From: Capitulum mitella
Taxonomy: Eukaryota > Arthropoda > Thecostraca > Pollicipedomorpha > Pollicipedidae
NCBI GenBank assembly: GCA_030062745.1
Contig: CP099843.1
Location: 23,986,122 to 24,050,121 of the forward strand
Reading direction: 5' to 3'
DNA: 64,000 nt
The notes beneath the pieces were generated by a model, which searched no databases, was not told the origin of the DNA, and worked only from the letters and a program-made list of their open reading frames with translations. Within the stretch, counting starts at the first letter, position 1. Each line of letters starts with the position of its first letter. Positions 47,401-54,500 of the stretch are shown piece by piece. The position numbers were made by a program, and so were the translations under genes.

Positions 47401-47963
47401 GTCCAGAAGCCTCTTGTTGGTTTGTCCTTGAGATGCATGTTCACTGGCATTTAGAGTTGCACTTTCAAATGGTTTTGCATCACTTAGTGCTGGTGGCACT
47501 GTAGTTGCAGCAGCCTCCTCAACCTCATCAATATCTGATGGAATGTCTAAAACAAGAAAAACCTCAAACATGAGACAGGGTACATGACAATTAGTAGATT
47601 GGCTACCTTAAAGTTGAAGTAAGGTTACCAGGATAATACTAACACTGGGCACAGGTAGTAATTGCAGTCAGGTGTTTACAATCTCTTCCATCATTTTGGT
47701 ACCTTGAGAAGCATACATGCTTATTCTATGGAAAAAGACAATGAGAATTTCATGATCACCTAATGCATTACATGTTCCATTAATTCCACTTCCGTCACAG
47801 CAATATTCTGCATTTCAAGATTTCATTTCCCTGTTTCACTTTGTCTGGCTATTTCCAGTAAGCTGTTACCTGTATCATCTATAACCAGGTTTTTCTCCTC
47901 TTCCAATTCATCCAAAAGATCCTCTATGTCTTCATATCTAGGAATATCAGGTGGCTCATCCAT
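32386..47963 (-). CDS. CHTF18: CHTF18 (CTF18), Ctf18-RFC clamp loader large subunit: whole gene, 21 coding exons
   Basis: CHTF18 replaces RFC1 in an alternative replication factor C complex with RFC2-5, DSCC1 and CHTF8. It loads PCNA at forks, works with polymerase epsilon and supports sister-chromatid cohesion, acting in the nucleus. The chain of exons gives about 960 residues, close to the human length (975). In order it shows an acidic N-terminus, a WVERFQPRSYVELLS block, Walker A GPPGLGKTTLAHVLAKHAG, NASDDRS, Walker B CLVIDEIDGAP, sensor 1 ICICND and the CEKTRNDIR block. These are followed by the collar helices, the QLIAREIELEKMRRAE helix, RDFFGRVV and the conserved C-terminus WYHFKEGYNNAVRRTV. 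Junction phases agree throughout except at exon 4 and exon 19. Intron 18 holds a family B element and intron 9 holds splice-site arrays. Confidence in the identity is very high; exon borders are inferred from GT-AG sites and family similarity. Confidence 0.97.
33292..33358 (-). CDS. CHTF18: CHTF18 exon 20
   Basis: Encodes APRDFFGRVVEPQPARQQTE then EE; phase 0 to 1, acceptor CTGCCGCAG, donor G|GTGAGT. DFFGRVV is an invariant motif near the C-terminus of CHTF18. Confidence 0.93.
33699..33924 (-). CDS. CHTF18: CHTF18 exon 19 (frame inconsistent)
   Basis: The acceptor is GTCCTCCAG and the donor TCG|GTGAGC. From the acceptor the in-phase frame reads AAVVGAETQQAIRARQQERR then Glu/Pro-rich repeats and KRKRASEG. 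The phase needed at the donor instead gives AVPNHLRQQLKPRPLAGP, which resembles human RPAPRNHEQRLEH. The exon is 226 bases, so the two frames disagree by one base within a GGAGCC/GAGCCG repeat tract. An assembly or allelic indel in this tract, or an unrecognised splice, is likely. Confidence 0.65.
34530..35698 (+). mobile_element. Family B piggyBac-like MITE, copy 1 (CHTF18 intron 18)
   Basis: TTAA is present at 34530-34533 and 35695-35698. The right end reads inward as CCCGTCCCCGACTGGG then a hairpin (G-run, CAGT, two bases, ACTG, C-run, 35657-35680). The left end begins CCCGACCGGTCGG. There is no transposase frame. It is nearly identical to the inverted copy 2 at 49260-50488. The interior carries ER1 and IR1 arrangements of AGGTCA (35223-35235; 35364-35383). 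Confidence 0.85.
36191..36305 (-). CDS. CHTF18: CHTF18 exon 18
   Basis: Encodes NMEELVYFGDQRPQRAAPYT then VKQLIAREIELEKMRRAE; phase 2 to 0, donor GAG|GTGGGC. TKQLIAREIEVEKMRRAE is the human equivalent of the last block. Confidence 0.96.
36666..36796 (-). CDS. CHTF18: CHTF18 exon 17
   Basis: Encodes VNSQLHTPREADELRRVLQL then MIGYNLTYRQQRDEDGQYQY and LLEP; phase 0 to 2. LTYRQ...DGQY.Y.LEP is highly conserved in CHTF18. Confidence 0.96.
37551..37700 (-). CDS. CHTF18: CHTF18 exon 16
   Basis: 50 codons, phase 0 to 0. It encodes IKQRHTKLTNLLSTMVSEMS then SSLVLDVLPYLLQVAQPSLR. It matches the human collar-region helices ending LAPKLRP. Donor CCG|GTGGGT. Confidence 0.93.
38272..38442 (-). CDS. CHTF18: CHTF18 exon 15
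   Basis: 57 codons, phase 0 to 0. It encodes VTLGADWLCFGDELSTELHH, then YQTYTAVAFHLLFASLQR and PVFPQAESE. It corresponds to human VALDWLAFDDLL and VAFHVLFASS. Confidence 0.95.
38935..39046 (-). CDS. CHTF18: CHTF18 exon 14
   Basis: Encodes RFRTMVGVITSCGEYDKMAQ then GMFENYLGAKIKDSTFQS. It matches the human segment RFYRVLHAAASAGEHEKVVQ followed by GLFDNFL. Phase 2 to 0, donor TCG|GTGTGT. Confidence 0.92.
39563..39631 (-). CDS. CHTF18: CHTF18 exon 13 (short)
   Basis: 69 bases, from CCGCCCGACAG to AG|GTGAGC, phase 2 to 2. It encodes RHLVAEDGGPPRMSGDGTTL then AER. It fills the variable region before the RF...V helix of the family and restores phase with both neighbours. Confidence 0.75.
39980..40099 (-). 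CDS. CHTF18: CHTF18 exon 12
   Basis: Encodes RSRQDRLTLEQVQTSTVGEK, then DHHKGLFAAWQEIFNLPRPK, phase 2 to 2. KGLF..WQEIF.LPR is characteristic of CHTF18. Confidence 0.93.
40432..40560 (-). CDS. CHTF18: CHTF18 exon 11
   Basis: 43 codons from CATCCACAG to AG|GTATTG. It encodes RLAGRLADICRRNGL, then ALLCLCEKTRNDIRSCLSFL and QFV. CEKT.NDIR is the conserved AAA+ lid segment with the sensor 2 arginine. Confidence 0.95.
40888..41084 (-). CDS. CHTF18: CHTF18 exon 10, sensor 1
   Basis: Encodes PSISLLVSALSGPESAGAGR, a basic linker, then HRPVICICNDPYVPALRPL and MTFPPTAGER; phase 0 to 2, donor AG|GTGAGC. ICICND is the AAA+ sensor 1 block. The exon's first 30 bases and acceptor are the source of the adjacent minisatellite. 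Confidence 0.95.
41063..42603 (-). repeat. 62-bp minisatellite carrying the exon 10 splice acceptor
   Basis: About 25 units of 62 bp with few differences between them. In transcript sense each unit holds CCTCCGGTACCCCTCAG, a 3' splice site, followed by the first about 30 bases of exon 10 (encoding PSISLLVSAL). The innermost unit (acceptor at 41085-41086) is the one continuous with the real exon. Variable positions are the TGTACACA/TGCACACA/CGCACAGA segment. One unit near 42010 is expanded by a G-run. Sixty-two is not a multiple of three, and reading through the array meets TGA (CAG TGA) within three units. Confidence 0.95.
42984..43118 (-). repeat. Array of donor-like motifs at the 5' end of CHTF18 intron 9
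   Basis: In transcript sense the unit is about 16-17 bp, close to GCCGTGAGGTGGACGG, repeated about nine times directly after the true donor. Five copies keep GTGAGG or GTGAGA after CC, CT or CG, so they resemble 5' splice sites. Other copies are altered to GCGAG or GTGACG. Confidence 0.8.
43131..43282 (-). CDS. CHTF18: CHTF18 exon 9, Walker B
   Basis: Encodes GYNVMELNASDDRSVAAF, then ETATQMRPMLGRDPRPN and CLVIDEIDGAPA. DEID is the Walker B/DEXX box. The donor GCC|GTGAGT (phase 0) is followed at once by an array of similar donor motifs (42984-43118). Confidence 0.95.
43702..43845 (-). CDS. CHTF18: CHTF18 exon 8, Walker A
   Basis: Encodes RPFVRKPAFEVVDELDAGGR, then PRQKVALLCGPPGLGKTTL and AHVLAKHA. 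GPPGLGKTT is the ATP-binding P-loop. The donor G|GTGAGT splits the Gly codon, phase 1. Confidence 0.95.
44536..44641 (-). CDS. CHTF18: CHTF18 exon 7
   Basis: The acceptor is GTTACAG and the donor T|GTAAGT. It encodes TINRGLLHWLKLWDKAVFGR then DVVIKPKEEKKPDGK. LL.WLKLWD..VFG is diagnostic of CHTF18. Confidence 0.92.
45093..45260 (-). CDS. CHTF18: CHTF18 exon 6
   Basis: 56 codons, phase 0 to 0, from GCGGCAG to GAG|GTGAGG. It encodes EDRRLALRQEQAVLDKLASW, an acidic linker, then LWVERFQPRSYVELLSEE. The last block is the RFC-family entry motif (W.E.F.P..Y.ELLS.). Confidence 0.9.
45285..45508. repeat. 26-bp minisatellite in CHTF18 intron 5
   Basis: Seven or more units of the form GGCGTCACAAGTCAACGTCA plus six variable bases, themselves made of two 13-bp halves. 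The array starts only about 25 bp outside the acceptor of exon 6. A looser repeat of GGCCACAG/GTGGT words follows to about 45640. Confidence 0.85.
45783..45863 (-). CDS. CHTF18: CHTF18 exon 5
   Basis: 27 codons, phase 0 to 0, with a GGCGTCGCAG acceptor and CTG|GTGAGT donor. It encodes PVRDPLLERPALLSRPLAEL then KEEARQL, matching the helix before the RFC-box domain. Confidence 0.75.
46169..46332 (-). CDS. CHTF18: CHTF18 exon 4 (5' border uncertain)
   Basis: The 3' half encodes RVPLDGHFQKLTYSDGRRFY followed by LRLRNSRPQ and a CAG|GTACTC donor. It corresponds to the conserved LEDYV..TSTEGVRAYLVLR region of human CHTF18. The start at 46332 uses a GAGACAG acceptor, but that gives phase 1 while exon 3 ends in phase 0. 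The true start may differ by a few bases, or a small exon may be missing. Confidence 0.65.
46956..47137 (-). CDS. CHTF18: CHTF18 exon 3
   Basis: Encodes SSPYVPAPKRQKTSATK and HVDSIMEKIRSSRGGPK, ending GASA|GTAAGG in phase 0. The basic KRQK stretch is at the place of the family's N-terminal basic (possible nuclear-localisation) region. The acceptor is the less usual TTTCAAG, required by phase. Confidence 0.7.
47352..47546 (-). CDS. CHTF18: CHTF18 exon 2
   Basis: The acceptor is TTGTTTTAG and the donor G|GTAAGT. It encodes IPSDIDEVEEAAATTV and on to WDLNDHSVPREET, phases 1 to 1. It is low-complexity acidic N-terminal sequence that is poorly conserved in the family. It lies in the CpG-depleted block. 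Confidence 0.75.
47870..47963 (-). CDS. CHTF18: CHTF18 exon 1 (start codon)
   Basis: It begins MDEPPDIPRYEDIEDLLDEL and continues EEEKNLVIDDT, then the donor G|GTAACA in phase 1. The acidic N-terminus resembles that of other CHTF18 proteins. This ATG is chosen because the translation matches from here and joins exon 2 in phase. Confidence 0.8.
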
Positions 47964-48364
47964 GGCAGTTTTTTTCTGAAAATAAAGGCAAGGCATTCTG
48001 AAATGTCTCCATATCTGCATACCTGACAAAAACATTTGCATTAGATGGCATTAAGACCTGAATTTAATGAATTGTTTTAGGAATAATGGCTAGTTAAGAG
48101 ACTGCTGAATATTCTGTTTTGTATGTTGACAAGCTAGTCAGCCAAAAATCAACTGAAATTTGTGCTGAATTTTATACAAAAAAAAATTGATGATATAAGC
48201 TTGTAAAAGCACAAAGCACTAAACATGACAAGAAAGACAACAGACACAGAAAACAGGCTGCATGCCAAAGCACACCACAAAAATCCAGTTGGCATTACCT
48301 CATCTGCAAAAATGACAAACATGGAGATGGCCAGTAATAATAAGGCTGCAATCAGGGTGTCAAT

Positions 48365-48530
48365 TTGTATTCTTTTGAGGACCCTGGCCCACCCAGTGTT
48401 GATTTGGACCCACCCAATGTCGGTTTGGACCCACCCAATATTTTCTGCCAGTTTTAAAGGTAGATGTATAATCATAATGAAAATAATGGCTGCAACAGAT
48501 AAGAGGTACATGGAAAATAAAGAATGAAGT
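48365..48530 (-). repeat. Dispersed repeat, copy 2 (partner 1060-1235)
   Basis: The minus strand contains CTTTAAAACTGGCAGAAAATATTGGG. It is then followed by three tandem about 23-bp units with (A/C)TTGGGTGGGTCCAAA. It matches copy 1 across about 150 bases. A 132-codon frame on this strand has several hydrophobic runs, but since the core is repetitive it is treated as element-derived. Confidence 0.5.
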
Positions 48531-48760
48531 CCAGAGCAGTTACCCATTTTTTGGTAAATAGCAACAAAAAAGCTTGCAAAATTGTTGGTATATTAATGCA
48601 GGCTCAGTCTGTTGAGGAACCCATGTCTGGGGAAGTCAGGTTGCCAGGCCCTTGGCTTGGCCCCTCAATCATTTACAGAAATGATGCCCCTGGTTGCAAT
48701 CAACTAAGTGCCCTGGATATACTGAAAACTGATCTACCAACTGGGGATGCAAACACAAAA

Positions 48761-48784
48761 TGTTTGTTTGTTTGTTTGTTTGTT
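48761..48784. repeat. (TGTT)n microsatellite
   Basis: Six TGTT units. Confidence 0.9.
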
Positions 48785-49259
48785 GAGCTAGGATGCACAG
48801 CCTTTTGGCCTCAGGCGACCGTTTATTGAGTCAACCCTCATATTTGGTCAGGTATCAGTCAGTCGTCTGACAAAAAACGGCTTCAGAAGACTGCAGAACA
48901 TATATGCATGAAATGGCCATAAAGGCAAAAAACTGATGGGTATTATCTACTTACATCTGGACACTTGCTTCTCTCTTTCCAGTAATGATATTCGAACACG
49001 TCAAATGAGGTAGCAGTTACTGATGACCCAAACCTTGAAATTCCGTCATAGTCACCTTACGTTACAATCGGCAGACCGACACAACCGTATCAAAATAAGA
49101 TCACTGTGCACACACGACCAGAAACGCAAAAATCGCGCCAGAACTACACATGAAGGTATTCCTTTCCGTTCCCCAAAAGACCTTCGCAGTTTCATAGAAC
49201 TGCTGTTAGCATTTTCAGTTGTCATCAAGCATGCACGAATTCCCTCTTGTTTAAGAAAA

Positions 49260-50488
49260 TTAACCCGTCCCCGACTGGGGGGGGGCAGTTGACTGCCCCC
49301 CCCTGAGGTTTTTCTGGGATTGCGAGAGAACCAACAAACACAGAGTCACAAAACTTTGTATACCTTTTTCTCCATCAATTTTACGTCTCGTGTCAAAATT
49401 TTGACCCCAGGTCAGGTCAGGTGCCTGACCTAGACCAGGTCAAACAGACCTAAGTCCAAAAAAGTTTAGCGCCCTCTAACTTTTTCGCAAAACAAGATAT
49501 CTCAATAATACTTTCAGGGATTAGTGATCGTGATAGATGCAACAAATCTGCTATCTCGGATTTTTCGGAATTTTCCGGGTCATTGACCTAAGGTCAAGTC
49601 CATTTTTAAGACATATCGCCGTTTTTTCTGAAATTGACGGAATATTTCATCACATTTTTAGTGTGGAGTGAAGCAGACATCTAGTTACCGTCATTGGCCA
49701 AAGTATCAGTGACTTCCAGCCATTGACCTGAGGTCAGGTCACGAATAACTGAAGTGGGCCAAAATGTACCACCGTCAAAATCGACGATGAATTACTCAGA
49801 ATGGGTAGAAAATGGCAGAACTAGCTTGCACAGACGTAAGTAATACCAGGAACCTCAAAAAAGTTTGAAAAAGTAGCATGTTTTGGAAATAAACAGGCTC
49901 TCGCGAATAAAGCTCCGCCAACTTTGTAGATTGACAACTAATCAATTTTTCCAAAATTTAAGCATGAAAAACCATCACAAGAACCATAAAGATCAATAAA
50001 ATTTACATAGATTGTCTTTTTTCGCAAAAATAAAGGAACGCTAAAATTAGTTCCCGTCAATTTGGAACCGCATACGGCAGCGGCGCACAGTGACGCCTGA
50101 CGGGAGAATTACGGTGTCTTTAACTCAACGTTTCGGCGCATATATTGAACAAATCTTAGGAAATTGGACGTGTATCGGCATCCGCGGACATTTACTTGTG
50201 CGCTGGTGCCTTTACCTATGCGTTATTAGTCACAGCCCTTGAGATTCAGGCCATTTCTCGGTCTCATGCAGTCGGCTATGAGAAAACATATATAGGGCGT
50301 AAATTGGCTTACATATTATCTAAAACTAAAAATGAGACCAGTTTCGAGCTCTACTCGTGACGGGCTTTCCAACGGTATGCTTATTTTTATCGTGCGACCA
50401 ACCGTTCGTGAGTTAGAGGGGGGGGCAGTCAACTGCCCCCCCCCAGTCGACGGTGTTCGGGACGGACCGACGGTCGTGCGCGGGTTAA
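49260..50488 (-). mobile_element. Family B piggyBac-like MITE, copy 2 (inverted)
   Basis: TTAA is present at 49260-49263 and 50485-50488. The left end CCCGTCCCCGACTGGG plus G/C-run hairpin (49277-49303) is the inverted right end of copy 1. The other end has its own hairpin (50418-50442) followed by a GACCGACGGTCGTGCGCGGG terminus. No coding frame. It lies about 1.3 kb upstream of CHTF18 exon 1. Confidence 0.85.
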
Positions 50489-50489
50489 G

Positions 50490-52085
50490 AAAAAATGGCA
50501 AGAATTAAGTCATGTGCGTTGCTGCATTTTCAACCCTTCTCGAGCCGGCCGCCAGATCCATCTTCATCGGTCTGAGAGGCAGGGGTGTGGTTTCCTATCT
50601 CTTTGTGGGTGCCGGGGCACCCACAAATTGGAAATGGGCACCCACAATACGATTTGGGCACCGGCAACTTAAATTATGTTTAAATAATGGAACATACTTA
50701 TATTATCAGTCCCATAACGTTAACCACATAACATCAGCTTTGTAAATAATAGTTGGAATTCATTTACTCCGTTGTCACCTACCAGCTGCTTTTCCCCACC
50801 ATTCTCCAAGTAAAATTGTATCAGGCTGGGTCCTGGAGAAAGGTCCTCCATTAAAAACAGTGTATCTACTCAAATCGCATTTTTTTTAACTGTGCACGTA
50901 CGAATGAAGAGGACATTTTTATGAATCAAAGCGTAGGTACCATCCATTCTTGGCAACTCGTTCTCGTTTCCTTATATTTTACTGGGGCAGAAGAGTACGC
51001 TGGCTGCCAGCCCAAGCTTGATCTATTTACCCCAGATTCCTTTCAACACTAAAATCGCGGATGAATCGGGCTGGCGCATCGTCAGCCTCAGCGATGTCGA
51101 AGCTTACATCAGTTGACGAACACCAGAATCATGAAGTCGGCCATCATGGATTCAGGCAAGTACCGCTGCTGTTCCTCACATCTCCCCCGCAGGTATGTAT
51201 TACGTGAGTAGGTCAAAATACGTTGGTGTTGTTTGTCAAAACAATTATCGCTGCCGTTTGCAATTGCATCTGGTACAGCTAGGCATCGGGTAACCATCAG
51301 GTAAACAACAACCATAACCAAACTGGGTAACCATCGGGTGCGTCTAAGATTCTACCTTCGTATTTTCCGCTCGCCGATTGGCTTCTTTTTCTAGTATTTT
51401 GTGTTGTATTTTGCCTACCGATATCGCTGTCGATAAATGCGGTAAGTAAAGCGCAAATATTGGTCTAAGATGACCAAAATGCACTTGATTTACATGATAA
51501 TCCATACCCAATCTTAAATATTTTCCGGAGTGCGCTTCTGGGATACCGGAAAAACTAGATATATTAGTTTAAGCCCTTTAAGAATGCCACTGCCATAAAG
51601 CCATCTATGATTTGCGGAAGTCATCCTTCCGTAATCTACCTCCCGTAATACCTTTTCAAACCCATTTCTCTGAGCTTTAAGCATAAACGCCTGTCACGAC
51701 CCCCTCCACCCTCCGATACGCAATGTCTGGATGTCCCCATATGCGTTTTGGGCACCCACAATCATTTTCCGAAAACCACACCCATGCCGAGAGGGATGGG
51801 AGGACAAGAGAACCCCAAGATTTGGAGAACTGAAAGTCGCACAGAAAAAAAAGAAAAATTCTTCCGGAAAAGCCTTCGCGAAACTAGAAGAAAGCACACA
51901 GGTTTAGTCCAGTCAGGTCAATACTGAGGTCACCAAACGTCATGCTAGGTCAAATCGTCTGTTGACGCCTTTGGCAGAACACTGCAATAATCAAACCGTT
52001 CAGGTAGTTCCAAAGAGATTAGGCGTAAAAAAGAGGCCTCATTTACCCATAAGGCGCAGTAAACGAGCGCCCGGGGTCAGATTTG
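50490..52085. other. Unannotated sequence
   Basis: No supported gene or complete element. A GGGCACCCACAA word occurs at 50611-50650 and again at 51748, hinting at an old repeat. Confidence 0.35.
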
Positions 52086-52089
52086 GACG

Positions 52090-52990
52090 ATTTTAGGGCA
52101 AAAGTTTGTCTTGCAGAAGTTCGTCGGACAAAGTTTCATCGGACTTAAGCTCATCGGATAAAAGTTCGTCGTGCAAAAGTTCGTCGTGAAAAGGTTCGTC
52201 TGAGCAAAAGTTTGTCGAGGACAAAAGTCTGTCTAGTACAAACGTTCGTCTTGCAGAAGTTCGTCGGTGGAAAAAGTTTGTCTAAGGCAAATATTCGTGT
52301 GGGACAATTAAGTTCTTCTCGCAGAGGTTCGTCTAGGACAAAAGTTCGCATAAGGCAAAAGTTCGCATGGGGTAAAGTTTGTCTCGGAAAGGAATTCCGC
52401 CATGCAGAAGTTTGTTTAGAACAAGAGTTCGTCAAGGGCAAAAGTTCGTCTAGGACAAGTTTGTCTCGCTAATGGAAAAGGTTCGTTCTGCAAAAAGTTC
52501 GTGTGGAAAGGTTCGTAGGAAAAAGGTTCGTAAGGGAAAACGTTCGCAAGGGAAAGGGTTCGTCGCCAATGGTTGGTAAACTTCAGGTTCGTATCGGAAA
52601 AGATTAGCATCGGAAAAGGAACGGACCTAAAACAGTAACCCAACATAATCCAACCTTACCTAACCTAATCTTTTGCCCTAGACGAACTTTTGTCCAGACG
52701 AACCGTCATCCCAAACGAATTTCTGCGAGACGAACCTCTGTCCTGGACGAACTCTTGTCCTAGACGAACTTATGCCCTATACGAAGTTTTCTGGACGAAC
52801 TTTTGTCCCAGACAGGCTTTTGTCCTATACGAACTTTTGTCTTAGGCTAATTTTTGTCCTGGGGGAACTTTGTGCATACGAACTTTCGTGAGAAGAATTG
52901 TGCCATATACGATCTTTTGTCCGGCGAGGTTTTGTTCTTACGAACTATGACCCGACGAACTTTTGCTCTACAAACTTCATTCCGACAAAC
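52090..52990. repeat. Fold-back array of 17-bp units
   Basis: From 52090 to about 52570 the plus strand holds about 27 diverged units close to CTAGGACAAAAGTTCGT. From about 52675 to 52990 it holds about 19 units of the complement, ACGAACTTTTGTCCTAG. The centre (52571-52674) includes CAACCTTACCTAACCTAATC. The whole is a long inverted minisatellite, as in fold-back transposons. There is no coding frame, because a 17-bp unit shifts frame each repeat. Confidence 0.85.
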
Positions 52991-52999
52991 TTCTGCCCC

Positions 53000-53985
53000 A
53001 AAATCATTTGAACATTTCACGTTAAACTGAAAGTAGGGAAAATGTCGTTTTTTGTAAAGGCAGGAACCGCGTTTTTCTCAACGCAAAAGACCGCGTTTGG
53101 GCTAAATAACCGCAAATGTGTTAAGAATGCATATCAAGTCTGAAACCATCATATTAAGGTCAAACGAGGTCAGATTAGGTCAAACTTTTGGCGCATTTAG
53201 GCGGGAAATTTCTGGTGTTTGTCGTATTATCTGCCGCACTGATATTTATGAGACACTATCCTGCAAAATCAGTTCCTGCAATATCTCTTCTGCATTATGA
53301 TGTCCATGCCCCAAACAATTTCCTTCACGTATGTCACTCACACACCGGGCGCAGCTGCAATGCAAAAGCCCAATATTTGACATTGTTTTAGCGATGGCCA
53401 AGATTTTTATTTCGACGACCGAAAATAAGAGGGCTGGGGCAGTAGAAAGTTAAAAGAAAATACTTACATGTGTGCTTCTTGCTATCTGTGGCCAAAAAAG
53501 TGTGTATGCACTGAAAACAAACAACAACTTTTAAAATGACAAATGAGGCCAGCCTGAGGTAAATGGAATTGGGTCATTCGTGGGAAAGGAGTTATCTTAT
53601 TTCTTATCATGTACCTGTACTTCTAAACGACATATGACTACTGATAAATATTCAAAGACCGTAAACTGATTATTTACATTCGGCTGCAGCTCCCAAAATT
53701 TGGAATAAAAAGCGACCTGTGTCCCGAACCCAGGTCACGGTTCAAAAGATATACAGATAGTTCAAAAACGGTACCCGAACTCTTGTTAGTAACTTTTGTT
53801 GTCATTCTTCTAAATACACCAAACATACAAAGTAATATCTCTGTTCTATATATCATATTTTTGCCAAGTTTCAAAGGCGTCGATGGCATAGTTCTAAAAT
53901 GACTGCTGCTTATTAAAATGACGCTGTTTTGCACTCGTCTTAATTATTCATCAGTCTAACACACAATCAAGGGGCCCAATACCAG
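53000..53985. other. Unannotated sequence
   Basis: No gene recognised. A few AGGTCA-type words occur around 53158-53180 (AAGGTCAAACGAGGTCAG). Confidence 0.35.
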
Positions 53986-53989
53986 GAGT

Positions 53990-54500
53990 TCGCTTTTGGT
54001 CACAATTTTGTTTTTTCGCAACCGTTTCTATAGTTGTTGTTGTGGAAGCCGTGGATCCTTTGTAAGCCTGAATGGCACAGTTCTCATTGCCGTGTTGGAT
54101 ACCATGGTCAATCCTCAAGAAGTCATTGTGCTTTACGTGGAAACCGGATCCTTCAAACACACCACAAGATGCAAAATCCGGAGATTTTGCGTTAAGGTTA
54201 CGCGAGCAGCCGTGATTCCTGACTTTGTTAGTCCCGTTCGGTATTCCGGTCTTCACTGGAACGTCTCTACAGATGAACTGATTTGGAACTGTCTTTGGTG
54301 CTTTTCAAGGATCCGGTTGTCGCGTAAAGCTCTTCGTAAAATGCCTTCTCGCGGATCGACCATGGCATGTTTGGTACCCAGCATAGCCCAGCATAGCATA
54401 GCGCAGAGAAGGGTGTCATTCAACTTTGCAAAGGGTTGGCTATTTTCACAACAATAACTACAGAAACGTCCGGAAAAAAGGGTGACCAAAAACGAAATCT
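53990..54500. repeat. Imperfect long inverted repeat, arms about 180-200 bp
   Basis: The left arm (53990-54172) and right arm (54297-54500) are inverted relatives. Shared blocks, read inward, are TTTTGGTCAC, CGTTTCT(A/G)TAGTT(G/A)TTGTTGTG, CCTTTG..AAG.(C/T)TGAATG, CCATGGTC(A/G)ATCC and ACCGGATCCTT. The arms have diverged to perhaps 65%. The structure suggests a fold-back or long-TIR non-autonomous DNA transposon. No target duplication was resolved. Confidence 0.65.

Larger units (their letters stand above)
46560..48960. other. CpG-depleted AT-rich block over CHTF18 exons 1-3
   Basis: I count only about ten CG dinucleotides in 2.4 kb, whereas the flanking CHTF18 introns and exons often hold that many per 100 bases. 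The block covers coding exons 1-3 and the presumed promoter side. Edges are sharp (CpGs resume at about 46540 and 48990). Confidence 0.75.

Noticed and set aside
48149-48547. Stand-alone 132-codon membrane-protein gene
   Set aside because: Its core is a dispersed repeat with a second copy at 1060-1235, and no splice or promoter support was found.
52151-52646. RRTF/LDEL-like repeated peptide frames
   Set aside because: The 17-bp unit is not a multiple of three, and the frames are a by-product of the fold-back array.
52655-52672. Telomere-type CCTAA repeats
   Set aside because: Only two CCTAA words in a degenerate tract, not a telomeric array.
52090-52990. CRISPR-like array
   Set aside because: Short diverged repeats without unique equal-length spacers, in animal DNA, and inverted around a centre.
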